64,000 bases of DNA from Streptomyces sp. NRRL S-340. Lineage in GTDB: Bacteria; Actinomycetota; Actinomycetes; Streptomycetales; Streptomycetaceae. Positions 1 through 10,978 of the stretch are shown piece after piece. The stretch is taken from positions 248,001 through 312,000 of the forward strand of contig NZ_JOIY01000010.1 in NCBI RefSeq assembly GCF_000720185.1, read 5' to 3'. The notes under the pieces were generated by a model that saw only the letters and a program-made list of their open reading frames with translations, had not been told where the DNA came from and ran no database searches. Both the position numbers and the translations under genes were made by a program. The first letter of the stretch is position 1, and every line of letters begins with the position of its first letter.

Positions 1-238
1 GGCCCGAATTCATCACTCTCGCGTGATTTCGCACAGCCCCCCGTAGCCTCCGAACTGACGACGCCCCACCGCCGTCGGCCGCGTTCGGCAGCGACAGCGC
101 GCATCAGCCCGGCGCCGGCCGCGTCGGGCGATGCGCCACTCGGAGCCGCGGCGTCCACCGGCCGGAGTGAGCCGGAGGATGCTCACCCGGACGCCGCGCT
201 CGCAGTGGTACGCCTCAGCCCGCTCGGCAGCCGTGTCC
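1..238. other. No gene recognised at the left edge
   Basis: The first 238 bases lie beyond the comEC stop codon. No open frame here resembles a known protein on either strand, and no T-tract terminator or RNA gene was seen. It is probably the spacer between comEC and the next gene outside the window. Confidence 0.5.
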
Positions 239-2878
239 TCACTCCCGGGCCACGCGCAGCGCCGTGCCCTCCCCGGTGACGGCCAGTGTGCCGTCGTGGT
301 CCGTTCGCAGGACCGTCGCTCCCTCCGCCCGCAGTGCCGCCACCGTGCGCGGGGCCGGGTGGCCGTACATGTTGTCCGCGCCACACGAGATCAGGGCCAG
401 CCTCGGGGACACCAGCCGTATCAGGCCGGGGTCCTGATACGCCGATCCGTGGTGGGCGACTTTGAGGACGTCCACCCGGGTCAGCCCTGTCGCCTGCGGG
501 GAACGCGCCAACTCCTGCTGGGCGAGGGGTTCCAGGTCGCCCAGCAGCAGCAGCCGCAGGCCGCCGGAGCGGACGAGCAGGGTGACGCTGGCGTCGTTGG
601 GGCCGTCGGGCCGGGCTGAGGGGCGGTCCGGCGGCCACAGGACCCGCCAGGACAGGGCGCCCGTGCGCCGCTCCTCCCCCGCGACGGCACGGCTGAGGGG
701 GACGCCCCGCCGCGCCGCCTCCTTCCGTACGAACCCGGCCTGTTCGGCGGGCTCTTCGTACCCGGTGGTCTCGATAGCGCCCACCGAGCGCCCCCGCAGG
801 ACACCGGGCAGGCCGGTCACGTGGTCGGCGTGGAAGTGGGTCAGGACGACCAGCGGGATCCGGGTGATCCCGAGGGCGCGCAGGCAGCGGTCGACGCGCC
901 GGGGATCGGGTCCGGCGTCCACCACCACACCGGCTCCCGGCCCCGCCGCCAGTACCGTCGCGTCGCCCTGCCCCACGTCGCACATCGCGAACCGCCACCC
1001 CGGCGGCGGCCAGCCGGTGAACACCCGGGTCAGCGACGGCGGCCGCACCACCGCCAGCAGGAGCAGCACCCCGCAGACGCCGCACAGCCACGGACGCCCC
1101 AGCAGCCGCCGGCCCAGCAGCACGGCCCCCGCCGTGACCAGCCCCAGCAGCAGCGCTCCGGTCCAGTCGCCCGGCCAGTCCACTGCCCCGCCGGGCAGTC
1201 CCGCGCCGGTGCGGGCGACGCCCGCGATCCACCGGGTGGGCCAGCTCGCGCACCAGGCGAGCGCCTTGGCCGGCGCCATCGCCAGCGGGGCGCACGCCAG
1301 TGCCGCGAAGCCCAGCACCGTGGCGGGGGCGACCGCGACCTCCGCCAGCAGGTTGCACGGCACCGCCACCAGGCTCACCCGGGCGGACAGCACGGCGACG
1401 ACCGGCGCGCACAGCGCTTGCGCCGCGGCCGCCGCGGCGAGCGCCTCGGCCAGGCGGGCGGGCACCCCGCGCCGGCGCAGCGCCGTGCTCCAGCGGGGCG
1501 CCAGCGTGAGCAGGGCGCCGGTCGCCAGGACCGAGAGCAGGAAACCGTAACTGCGGGCCAGCCACGGGTCGTAGAGCACCAGCAGCAGAACGGCCGTGGC
1601 CAGGGCGGGGATCAGCGATCTGCGCCGACCGGTGGCCAGGGCGAGCAGCACCACCGCCCCGCAGGCCGCGGCCCGCAGCACGCTCGGGTCGGGCCTGCAC
1701 ACGACGACGAACCCGAGGGTGAGCGCCGCACCCAGCAGTGCGGTGACCCGCAGCGGCAGGCCGAGTCCGGGCGCGAGGCCCCGGCGCTCGGCCTGCTGGG
1801 CCAGGCCGGGCGGCCCGATGAGCAGGGCGAGGAGGATCGTGAGGTTGCTTCCCGAGACGGCCAGGACGTGGGCGAGGTCGGTCTCCTTGAACGCCTCGTC
1901 CAGTTCGGGGCCGATCCGCGAGGTGTCCCCGACGACCAGTCCCGGCAGCAGGGCCCGCGCGTCCGCCGGGAGTCCGTCGGTCGCCGCACGCAGCCCGGCC
2001 CGCAGCCGTCCCGCCAGGCGCTGCGGCCCGGACGGGCCCCCGGTCACCTCGGGCGCCGCGCCGTCCCGGACCCTCAGCACCGCGGCGATCCGGTCGCCGC
2101 CCGTGAGCGGGGGCGCCAGCCGTGCCGTCACCCGCAGCCGCGTGGACGGCAGCAGCCCCAGCCAGGGCGAGCCCCGGCCCCCGGCGGCGGACGCCCCCGG
2201 CCCGTCGCCTCCCCGCGCGCCGGCGCCCACGAGGACCAGCACCGGGGCACGGGTACTCACCGCCGTACCGTCCGGTCCCCGCACACGTCGCACCTCGGCG
2301 TCGACCAGCACGGAGACCGGTGCCATGTGGTCGCCGCTGACCCGGGGCCGGGTGAGCCGCGGGTCGGAGGTCAGCTCGACCTCCGCGGTGACCGTCGCGT
2401 ACTGCCGTGCCAGCCCCGGGACCGGGCCGCGCCGCAGGTCCGCGCCGTGCAGTCCCGCCGAGGCGGCGGCTGCCGCGGCGGCGAGCAGCGCGGCCGAGAC
2501 GGAGGTGCGCACCCAGGCCGGCGCGGCGCCGCGGAGGCGGCCCGTCCGAGCGCTGGGCTGCTGTCCGGTCCGTGCCCGGTCCGGCGGGTGCCGGTGGCCG
2601 CGCCGCCGGCTGAGGGCGAGGACGGCGGTCGTCGCGAGAGAGACGATCACGAAAACCGTCACCCACCTCGCGGAGACGTCGAGCGTCAGGGCCGCCGTCG
2701 CCCAGGCTGCGAGCGCGGGTGGCACGAGCCGGAGGTCGGCCGGTCCCTCCTGCCGTGGGTGAGCGGCTCCGAGCCGGTTGCCGGAGTCGGCGTGCACCGG
2801 CGGGCGAGCGCGGCCGGCGGGCGCGGCCGGCAAAGGCCCGGGCGGGGCTCCGGTCGGCGCCTTCCTGTCCGCGCTCAT
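239..2878 (-). CDS. comEC: ComEC/Rec2-type DNA internalisation channel protein
   Basis: The 879-residue polytopic membrane protein has the full ComEC layout. N-terminal helices and a DUF4131/OB-like segment (about 30-300) are followed by the Competence membrane core (about 320-600, with the motif AVSGSN near 338). A C-terminal metallo-beta-lactamase domain has CDVGQGDA near 634 and HFHADH near 680. In naturally competent bacteria ComEC passes single-stranded DNA across the membrane. Natural competence is not established in Streptomyces, so the role here is inferred. The ATG at 2878 is chosen because it overlaps the comEA stop (ATGA), implying translational coupling; an open frame extends further upstream inside comEA and is ignored. 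The HxHxDH nuclease-type motif is intact. Confidence 0.93.
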   Translation of the reverse strand: MSADRKAPTGAPPGPLPAAPAGRARPPVHADSGNRLGAAHPRQEGPADLRLVPPALAAWATAALTLDVSARWVTVFVIVSLATTAVLALSRRRGHRHPPDRARTGQQPSARTGRLRGAAPAWVRTSVSAALLAAAAAAASAGLHGADLRRGPVPGLARQYATVTAEVELTSDPRLTRPRVSGDHMAPVSVLVDAEVRRVRGPDGTAVSTRAPVLVLVGAGARGGDGPGASAAGGRGSPWLGLLPSTRLRVTARLAPPLTGGDRIAAVLRVRDGAAPEVTGGPSGPQRLAGRLRAGLRAATDGLPADARALLPGLVVGDTSRIGPELDEAFKETDLAHVLAVSGSNLTILLALLIGPPGLAQQAERRGLAPGLGLPLRVTALLGAALTLGFVVVCRPDPSVLRAAACGAVVLLALATGRRRSLIPALATAVLLLVLYDPWLARSYGFLLSVLATGALLTLAPRWSTALRRRGVPARLAEALAAAAAAQALCAPVVAVLSARVSLVAVPCNLLAEVAVAPATVLGFAALACAPLAMAPAKALAWCASWPTRWIAGVARTGAGLPGGAVDWPGDWTGALLLGLVTAGAVLLGRRLLGRPWLCGVCGVLLLLAVVRPPSLTRVFTGWPPPGWRFAMCDVGQGDATVLAAGPGAGVVVDAGPDPRRVDRCLRALGITRIPLVVLTHFHADHVTGLPGVLRGRSVGAIETTGYEEPAEQAGFVRKEAARRGVPLSRAVAGEERRTGALSWRVLWPPDRPSARPDGPNDASVTLLVRSGGLRLLLLGDLEPLAQQELARSPQATGLTRVDVLKVAHHGSAYQDPGLIRLVSPRLALISCGADNMYGHPAPRTVAALRAEGATVLRTDHDGTLAVTGEGTALRVARE

Positions 2879-4176
2879 TCCCGCACCAGGTTGCGCAGGT
2901 CGGCGAAGCGGCGGTCGCCGATACCGCTGACCTGCCGCAGTTCCCGCACCGAACGGAAACCTCCGTGCTGCGTGCGGTAGTCGATGATGTGCCGGGCCAG
3001 TACCGGGCCGACGCCGGGCAGAGTCTCCAACTGGTCGGCGGTGGCGGTGTTGAGGGAGACGGGGGCCGCCGGTGCCCCTGCCGCGCCCGGGCCGGACCCG
3101 CCGCCGGCCGCCCCTCCCGGCGCGGCCGGACCTGTCCCGGCCGGTCCTGTCGCGGGTGCCGGTCCGCCGACGACCACCTGTTCGCCGTCCACGAGGAACC
3201 TGGCCCGGTTGAGACCGCCGAGGTCGGTGCCCGGCCGTGCGCCGCCCGCCGCCCGGATCGCGTCGGCCACCCGCGCACCCGCCGGGAGGCGGTGGACCCC
3301 GGGGTGGCGGACCTTGCCGCTGACGTCCACCACGATCTGCGGCGCCCCGGACGAGGGTGCGGTGGCCGGCACGGAGACCGAGACGCCGTCCCAGGCGCTC
3401 CTGCCCTCGTCCGGGCCGGGGCGCGGTGCCGCCGCACGCACCACTTGGGGGGCCGCGACGGACTGGGGGCGGCCGGTCCAGAAGTGCTGTACGGCCAGGG
3501 CCGCGACGGCCACGAGCACCACCGTCAGGGCGATCACGTTCCTGCGCTCGAGCGCGCACCGCGTCTGCAACCACAGGGGCATCCGCTCCCGCAGCGCGAG
3601 ACCGGCCCGCTCCCGCCACGCCCGCTCCCCCGGCGTCCACTCCCCTGGGGTCCGGTCGTGCAGCGTCCGGTCGTGCAGCGTCCGCTCCTCTGGGGTCCGG
3701 TCGTGCGACGTCCGGTCCCGCCACGTCCGCTGCCGCGGCGTCCGGTCCTGCCAGGTCCGCACCGCGCCGGCCACGTCGGGGGTGCCGGCCGTGTCGGGGG
3801 CATCGGGCGCGTCGGCTGCGCCAGGCGCGCAGAACGCGTCGGCCGCGTCGGACGCGCCGGCCACAGCGCCCGCACCGGCCTCGCCGCCCGCCTCCCCGGT
3901 GCGCACCGCGTCGGACGTGCCCGGCCCAGGGGTCCGGGGCGGTCCGCTGCCCGACTCCCCGGCCGGCGCGGTGGAGCCGGCGAAGAGGACTTCCGCGCGC
4001 CGGCGCAGATCCTCGGCCGGGGCCTGCCGCTGACGCAGGGCGTGACGTGCGGGAGCGTGGCCACGGTGCGGGTGACGGCGGTCGCGGGTCCTGCCGTCCG
4101 AGCCGGGAACGCGGCCGGGTCCGCTGGTGGCGGTCGCCGTACCGGAACGTGAGTGTGAGCGTGGTCGAAGTGCCAT
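2875..4176 (-). CDS. comEA: ComEA-like DNA receptor with SLBB and helix-hairpin-helix domains
   Basis: The protein is 433 residues. A low-complexity cytoplasmic N-terminus (1-205) precedes a single membrane helix (about 211-231), an SLBB/soluble-ligand-binding segment (about 285-350, with VVDVSGKVRHPGV) and a C-terminal tandem helix-hairpin-helix DNA-binding domain (about 372-433, with NTATADQLETLPGVG). This is the ComEA arrangement, with a much longer N-terminus than Bacillus ComEA. It overlaps comEC by four bases and is presumably co-transcribed with it. Residues about 137-190 are made of pentapeptide repeats of the form TxxDR. The ATG at 4176 could be replaced by an internal start nearer the membrane helix. 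Confidence 0.88.
   Translation of the reverse strand: MALRPRSHSRSGTATATSGPGRVPGSDGRTRDRRHPHRGHAPARHALRQRQAPAEDLRRRAEVLFAGSTAPAGESGSGPPRTPGPGTSDAVRTGEAGGEAGAGAVAGASDAADAFCAPGAADAPDAPDTAGTPDVAGAVRTWQDRTPRQRTWRDRTSHDRTPEERTLHDRTLHDRTPGEWTPGERAWRERAGLALRERMPLWLQTRCALERRNVIALTVVLVAVAALAVQHFWTGRPQSVAAPQVVRAAAPRPGPDEGRSAWDGVSVSVPATAPSSGAPQIVVDVSGKVRHPGVHRLPAGARVADAIRAAGGARPGTDLGGLNRARFLVDGEQVVVGGPAPATGPAGTGPAAPGGAAGGGSGPGAAGAPAAPVSLNTATADQLETLPGVGPVLARHIIDYRTQHGGFRSVRELRQVSGIGDRRFADLRNLVRE
3610..3765 (-). repeat. 15-bp minisatellite encoding TxxDR pentapeptides inside comEA
   Basis: The DNA contains tandem imperfect 15-bp units related to gtccggtcgtgcagc. Two adjacent units are near-identical and the others have diverged. 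In the comEA frame they encode about ten five-residue units such as TLHDR, TSHDR, TPEER and TWRDR, rich in charged residues, just before the membrane helix. The reading frame is kept because the unit is a multiple of three, so copy number can vary without frameshift. Confidence 0.75.
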
Positions 4177-4383
4177 GCCGTCAGCATCGGGCAGCCCGGC
4201 CGCCCCGCGATGATCTTGCTCGTTTCCCGGGGACTACCCACCGGTTGTGGACAACTCCGTCACCCGCGTGAGTGATCCCTTGAGCTGTCCTCCCCGCTCC
4301 GTCGACGACTGGGCCGCCCCCGACCGGCTCCGCCGGCGGCCGAGCCGCCCCGGCAGCCCCGTCGCGTCCGAGCCGTCGGCGTC

Positions 4384-5229
4384 TCAGCGCGGAGAGACCA
4401 CGACCCCGAGCAGCCCCGGGCCGGTGTGCGCGCCGATGACCGCACCGACCTCGCTCACGTGCAGGTCGGCGAGTCCCGGTACACGGGCCCGCAGCCGGTC
4501 GGCGAGAGCCGCCGCCCGCTCGGGGGCGGCGAGGTGGTGGACGGCGAGGTCGATGCCCGCTCCGCTCGCCCGCTCGGCCACGATCTCCTCCAGGCGGCCG
4601 ATCGCCTTGGAGGCCGTCCGCACCTTCTCCAGCAGTTCGATCCGGCCGTCCTGGAGTTGCAGCAGGGGCTTGACGGCGAGGGCGGAACCGAGCAGGGCCT
4701 GGGCGGTGCCGATACGGCCGCCGCGGCGCAGATAGTCGAGGGTGTCGACGTAGAAGTAGGCGGAGGTGCCCGCGGCCCGTTTCTCCGCGGCCGTGACCGC
4801 GTCGTCCACCGTGCCTCCGCCGCCGGCCGTCTCGGCGGCGGCCAGGGCGCAGAAGCCGAGTGCCATCGCGACCGTCCCGGTGTCCACGACCCGGACCGGC
4901 ACCGGTGCCTCGCGCGCCGCGAGCACGGCGGCGTCGTAGGTGCCCGACAGCTCGGCGGACAGGTGCAGCGAGACGATCTCGGTCGCCCCGGACGCGGCGA
5001 CCTTGCGGTAGGTCTCGGCGAACAGCGCGGGGCTGGGACGCGAGGTGGTGACGGACCGCCGCTTCTGCAGCGCCTGGGCCAGGGAGCGGGTCGAGATCTC
5101 GGTGCCCTCTTCGAGCGCCTGGTCGCCGAGGACCACGGTCAGCGGGACCGTGGTGATGCCGTGGCGCTCCATCGTCCGGGGCGGCAGGTAGGCCGTTGAA
5201 TCGGTGACGATCGCGACATGGCGGGACAT
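4384..5229 (-). CDS. DegV family fatty-acid-binding protein
   Basis: The protein is 281 residues, typical for the family. It begins with the DegV signature TDSTAYLPP, has the second conserved block TSRPSP near residue 63, and LSAELSGTYDAA near 88. DegV proteins bind a fatty acid in a two-domain fold; the Firmicute FakB members present it to the FakA kinase. Whether a FakA partner exists here cannot be seen in the window. The ATG at 5229 lies seven bases after a TAACCT hexamer, which may be a -10 box for a leaderless transcript; no Shine-Dalgarno sequence is visible. Confidence 0.9.
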   Translation of the reverse strand: MSRHVAIVTDSTAYLPPRTMERHGITTVPLTVVLGDQALEEGTEISTRSLAQALQKRRSVTTSRPSPALFAETYRKVAASGATEIVSLHLSAELSGTYDAAVLAAREAPVPVRVVDTGTVAMALGFCALAAAETAGGGGTVDDAVTAAEKRAAGTSAYFYVDTLDYLRRGGRIGTAQALLGSALAVKPLLQLQDGRIELLEKVRTASKAIGRLEEIVAERASGAGIDLAVHHLAAPERAAALADRLRARVPGLADLHVSEVGAVIGAHTGPGLLGVVVSPR

Positions 5230-5301
5230 GAGCTGGAGGTTACCTGCCGTAGCGCCGGGGCGGCAGCCCAGCCCCTCTGACCGGGTGGACGCGTGGCCGG
5301 A

Positions 5302-6069
5302 TCAGGTGGTGCTCTCCGGGCGGGGCTTCTTCTGCCAGGAGTACGGGGGGCGGCGTCCCGGCGGGGTCAGGGCGGCGCGGGGCCGGTCCTGGGCGGACTC
5401 CGGCCGGGGGGCTTCGGCCGGCGGGGTGCGCCCGTCGGAGCCGGTGGTCCCGGCGGCCGGTGCCCCGGCGCGCGGCGGCGCGGCGGAGGGCTCGCCCCAT
5501 GCGGGGGTGTCGGCCGCGGGCTGCGCGCTGGTCCAGTGCCGCAGGGCGTCGGCCTCGACGCCGATCTGAGCGCTCAGGGTGTCCAGGTCGTCGTCGGCGA
5601 AGCGGCGGGCCCGGTCGCGGGCCGCCCAGCGCAGGGCGTCGGCCGACTGCGTGATGCGGCGGGTCCGCTCGGTCAGGTGCGGCAGCCGCTCGGCGAGCGT
5701 CGCCCGGTCCGGCTCGCTCTCCAGGCGCTTGAGTTCGTGGTCCAGCTCGTGCCCGTGGGCGCTGAGGCGGTCGAACAGGGCGACGGATTCCTTGAGCGAC
5801 TCGTCCTCGGCCGCGCCCGCGTGGAGGGCGTCCTGGGTGGCGCGCATCGAGGTGCGCAGCGTGAGCCGGAGCTGGGCCAGTTCGCCCGCCGGGCCCGGCT
5901 GGGCGAAGGACTTGGCCCGCAGGGTCTGGTCCTCCACAGCGCGGCGGGCCTGGCTGATCGTGCGGTCCACGCCGCGCTTGGCGGCGCCGACCGCCTTGAC
6001 CGCGGCGTAGGCGCCGAGGGCCAGACAGAGCACGAAGAGCACGGCGACGACCGCGACGACTGCTTCCAC
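5302..6069 (-). CDS. Membrane-anchored helical protein of unknown function
   Basis: The product is 255 residues. It starts with a hydrophobic anchor (about 2-24) and continues with a long charged, probably helical region (about 35-180) and a Pro/Ala-rich tail. I recognise no catalytic motif. The GTG at 6069 was chosen because GAGGAG lies four to five bases upstream; an in-frame extension to 6126 has no ribosome site. Similar anchored proteins are common in Streptomyces near leuS, but the function is unknown. Confidence 0.7.
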   Translation of the reverse strand: MEAVVAVVAVLFVLCLALGAYAAVKAVGAAKRGVDRTISQARRAVEDQTLRAKSFAQPGPAGELAQLRLTLRTSMRATQDALHAGAAEDESLKESVALFDRLSAHGHELDHELKRLESEPDRATLAERLPHLTERTRRITQSADALRWAARDRARRFADDDLDTLSAQIGVEADALRHWTSAQPAADTPAWGEPSAAPPRAGAPAAGTTGSDGRTPPAEAPRPESAQDRPRAALTPPGRRPPYSWQKKPRPESTT

Positions 6070-6127
6070 GAAGCTCCTCCTCGGCTCGGCGGCGCAGGCC
6101 GCGCCGCTCTTCCACGGTAAACGCACA

Positions 6128-6166
6128 GGGCAGGTCCAGGGTTCCGTCCGAACCCCGAACCTGCCC
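6128..6166 (-). terminator. Probable terminator after leuS
   Basis: An inverted repeat (GGGCAGGT / ACCTGCCC, with an inner GGGTTC / GAACCC pairing) lies about 35 bases past the leuS stop. It lacks a T-tract, as is common for GC-rich actinobacterial terminators. Confidence 0.55.
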
Positions 6167-6200
6167 GTAGGGGACTACCCCGAGGCGAGCGCGTCTCACG

Positions 6201-9083
<2,883 letters not shown>

Positions 9084-9135
9084 GATCCTCAAAGCTCCAT
9101 CGATCGTCTCTGCCCGCGGCTGCGACTTTCCGGAA

Positions 9136-9164
9136 ATGAAAAATCCCCTCGCACAGGAGGGGAC
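9136..9164 (-). terminator. Attenuator terminator in the leuS leader
   Basis: In the transcript direction a six-base-pair GC stem (CCCCTC, loop CTGTGC, GAGGGG) is followed immediately by ATTTTTCATTT. This is one of the few T-tract intrinsic terminators in the window and it lies about 50 bases before the leuS ATG. An upstream pairing CCGACC / GGTTGG (about 9180-9205) could form part of the alternative fold. Confidence 0.8.
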
Positions 9165-9210
9165 GCCGCGCCGATTCCGACCAACCGATTCGCCCGGCGG
9201 TCGGGACTGA

Positions 9211-9249
9211 TCAGCGCGGCTCGCTAAGCAGAAGGCGTACGGCACGCAT
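9211..9249 (-). CDS. leuS leader peptide (12 residues, three consecutive Leu)
   Basis: The short frame reads [12 protein letters not shown] and then TGA. The Leu codons are CTT CTG CTT, of which CTT is rare in a genome this rich in GC, so ribosome stalling when charged tRNA-Leu is scarce is plausible. It sits upstream of an intrinsic terminator and leuS, the classic attenuation layout. Attenuators of leuS have been predicted by comparative work in some Streptomyces; I recall this from the literature on actinobacterial RNA regulation. No Shine-Dalgarno sequence precedes the ATG; a TACCCT hexamer ends exactly six bases before it, which suggests a leaderless message. Confidence 0.85.
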   Translation of the reverse strand: MRAVRLLLSEPR

Positions 9250-9255
9250 GGCGTC

Positions 9256-9261
9256 AGGGTA
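9256..9261 (-). promoter_or_regulatory. Putative -10 box of the leuS leader transcript
   Basis: The minus strand reads TACCCT, six bases before the ATG of the leader peptide. This spacing places transcription start at the A of the ATG. No good -35 hexamer is visible 16-18 bases further upstream. Confidence 0.5.
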
Positions 9262-9543
9262 CCGCAGCCGTCGAGCGCCCCGCGACAGCCTGGCGATCAC
9301 CCGGCGTGACGACCGCCGACGGGGGACGGCCGGGCTGGTCGGCGCGTTCCTCGGGGCGCGGCCGTGGATGCGGGCGGCCGCACGGGACCTGCCGGCCGAA
9401 CCTGCCGATCCTCCCGCCGGGCGCGGGCGGCGTGCGCCGGGCCGTTGAGCGAGCGGGCGGGGCGGCGGTCCGCAGGCAGGCCGGTGCGCCGGGGAGGGCC
9501 GGTGCACGGCCGGGCCTCAGACCGTCACACCGACCGGTACGCC

Positions 9544-9577
9544 GAAGGCGGGCCACCCTGGTGGGTGACCCGCCTTC
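9544..9577 (-). terminator. Terminator after the first tRNA-Ala
   Basis: A nearly perfect hairpin, GAAGGCGGG-T-CACCC / GGGTG-G-CCCGCCTTC with a four-base loop, begins nine bases after the tRNA 3' end in the transcript direction. Confidence 0.75.
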
Positions 9578-9585
9578 GACTTCTG

Positions 9586-9658
9586 TGGAGCTAAGGAGAA
9601 TTGAACTCCTGACCTCCTGCATGCCATGCAGGCGCTCTACCAACTGAGCTATAGCCCC
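9586..9658 (-). tRNA. tRNA-Ala (anticodon GGC), copy 1
   Basis: The 73-base cloverleaf is complete: acceptor GGGGCTA / TAGCTCC with the G3-U70 wobble pair that marks alanine tRNAs, D stem GCTC/GAGC, anticodon stem CCTGC/GCAGG with loop ATGGCAT, and T stem AGGAG/CTCCT. Discriminator A73; CCA is not encoded. The GGC anticodon reads GCC, the dominant Ala codon in Streptomyces. Confidence 0.98.
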
Positions 9659-9803
9659 TTGCTGCGTTCCGCCCGGTTTCCCCGGCGGCGACGCCAACAT
9701 TACACGGTCCAGGGGGTGCTTCACCAAATCGGTTTCCGCTACGCCCGTTATGACCGGTATTCACCACTCGGGCGGGGGACACGCAGGGTCTGACCTGCGG
9801 TGC

Positions 9804-10037
9804 TCACGCCGTGACGAACGAGTAGAACCGCTTCAGCGTGCAGTGCTCCTCCAGCAGCCGCCCGTAGATCGGTTCGCCCTCCAGCTCGCGGTACGTCTCG
9901 ATCGGGTCGCCTTTTATGATCAGCGCCCGCGCGCACTCCTCGCACCAGTACTGGTAGTCGGGGTTGATCGGCTCCATGTCACGGACGATCGGCGTACCGC
10001 TGCCGCACCAGTCGCACTTTCGCCTGTGTGCACCCAT
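9804..10037 (-). CDS. Small zinc-ribbon-like protein
   Basis: The 77-residue protein has two CxxC pairs, CDWC (8-11) and CEEC (32-35), so it probably binds one zinc ion, followed by a charged helical half. I do not recognise a named family. It starts three bases after the stop of the neighbouring zinc-ribbon gene and is evidently co-transcribed with it. The ATG at 10037 is preceded by GGAGCTGA. Both genes lie between two identical tRNA-Ala genes. Confidence 0.72.
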   Translation of the reverse strand: MGAHRRKCDWCGSGTPIVRDMEPINPDYQYWCEECARALIIKGDPIETYRELEGEPIYGRLLEEHCTLKRFYSFVTA

Positions 10038-10040
10038 CGA

Positions 10041-10214
10041 TCAGCTCCAGCTGTGGCCGCAGGCCGTGCACACGTACGACACCCCGCCGTTGTCACCGAG
10101 GACCTGGGCAACGTGGAGCGAGCCGCAGGAGGGGCAGACGAGGCGGGTGATGGTGTCCCGTATCAACGCCGCGCCGAGGAGGTGACCGCCCTCCTCGAGG
10201 ATGCTCGCAGGCAT
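10041..10214 (-). CDS. 57-residue zinc-ribbon protein
   Basis: The product has CPSC and CTAC pairs (about residues 27-30 and 48-51), spaced like a rubredoxin-type zinc ribbon. The ATG at 10214 is chosen because GGGAGGGAG lies just upstream; the frame is open for 18 further codons without a ribosome site. No function can be assigned; a nucleic-acid or ribosome-associated role is possible for so small a zinc ribbon. Confidence 0.7.
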   Translation of the reverse strand: MPASILEEGGHLLGAALIRDTITRLVCPSCGSLHVAQVLGDNGGVSYVCTACGHSWS

Positions 10215-10424
10215 CGTCACTCCCTCCCAGTCGGGCCGCGCCCCCTTCCGGCCGTTTGATTCTGCCACGGCCGGGCCAATACGGTCAGCGACGCCTCGGT
10301 ACCGGTCCGGCCACGGCGGCCGGCGCGGCGACCGGGCCGGCGGGGCAGGCGCACGCCGGGGTGTCCTTGCGGAGGTATACGCCCCTGGGCCTCGGGTGGC
10401 TCGAGCCGGCTGGGGCGGAACGCA

Positions 10425-10456
10425 GAGAATCCCGCCCCTTCAGGGACGGGATTCTC
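10425..10456 (-). terminator. Terminator after the second tRNA-Ala
   Basis: A ten-base-pair perfect stem GAGAATCCCG / CGGGATTCTC with a 12-base loop lies about 40 bases past the tRNA 3' end. A smaller hairpin GGCACTC / GAGTGCC lies between them. Confidence 0.7.
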
Positions 10457-10494
10457 ATCACCGATCACTGGCACTCGTGAAGAGTGCCGATCTG

Positions 10495-10567
10495 TGGAGC
10501 TAAGGAGAATTGAACTCCTGACCTCCTGCATGCCATGCAGGCGCTCTACCAACTGAGCTATAGCCCC
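10495..10567 (-). tRNA. tRNA-Ala (anticodon GGC), copy 2
   Basis: The 73 bases are identical to copy 1 at 9586-9658, with the same cloverleaf, G3-U70 pair and GGC anticodon. The flanks differ apart from a few bases, so this is an old duplication kept identical by selection or gene conversion, or a tandem pair split by the two zinc-ribbon genes. Confidence 0.98.
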
Positions 10568-10978
10568 TCGTTCGCTCCCCGCTCGGCGGGGCGAACAAGA
10601 AGAACTTTAGCCTGCGACCTGCCGGAAAGTGAAATCCGGGCTTCGGGGCCCCGGCCGGGCCGACCCGGCGGAGACGGGCGGCCGGTCCGTCGCACCGGCC
10701 AGACGTCGCGACGGGCGCCGGCCGGGCGGCGCCGTGGGGGACCGACGGGCCGGTCGGGGGCGGCCGGGCGTGGCGGTACCTGGCGGTACGAACGGCCACG
10801 CCGCCCGCCGGTCGGCGCAGGGGACAGCCGGGCCGTCCGGTCCGCCATGGGCGCCGGGGGCGGCCGGTGCGCGGTGGGGCGCCGCCCGCCAGCGGCGAGG
10901 CCGGCGCGCTCGCACGGGCGGGCCCGGGCGGCCAGACGGCCAGGCGGGCCCCCGCGGCGACGCGGGTGGGGGCCGGGG
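10568..10978. other. Gene-free spacer upstream of tRNA-Ala copy 2
   Basis: This 411-base stretch is extremely GC-rich and lies between the histidine phosphatase stop and the tRNA. It contains simple inverted repeats (for example ggcggtacc near 10780) but no frame with recognisable protein features. It should hold the tRNA promoter on the minus strand; I could not identify clear -35 and -10 boxes. Confidence 0.5.

Noticed and set aside
2879..3724. Extension of the comEC frame upstream to 3724
   Set aside because: It overlaps comEA in another frame; the ATGA overlap and ribosomal logic place the comEC start at 2878.
9586..10567. tRNA-Ala copies as attachment sites of an integrated element
   Set aside because: No integrase or other mobile gene lies between or beside them; they are more simply a duplicated tRNA gene.
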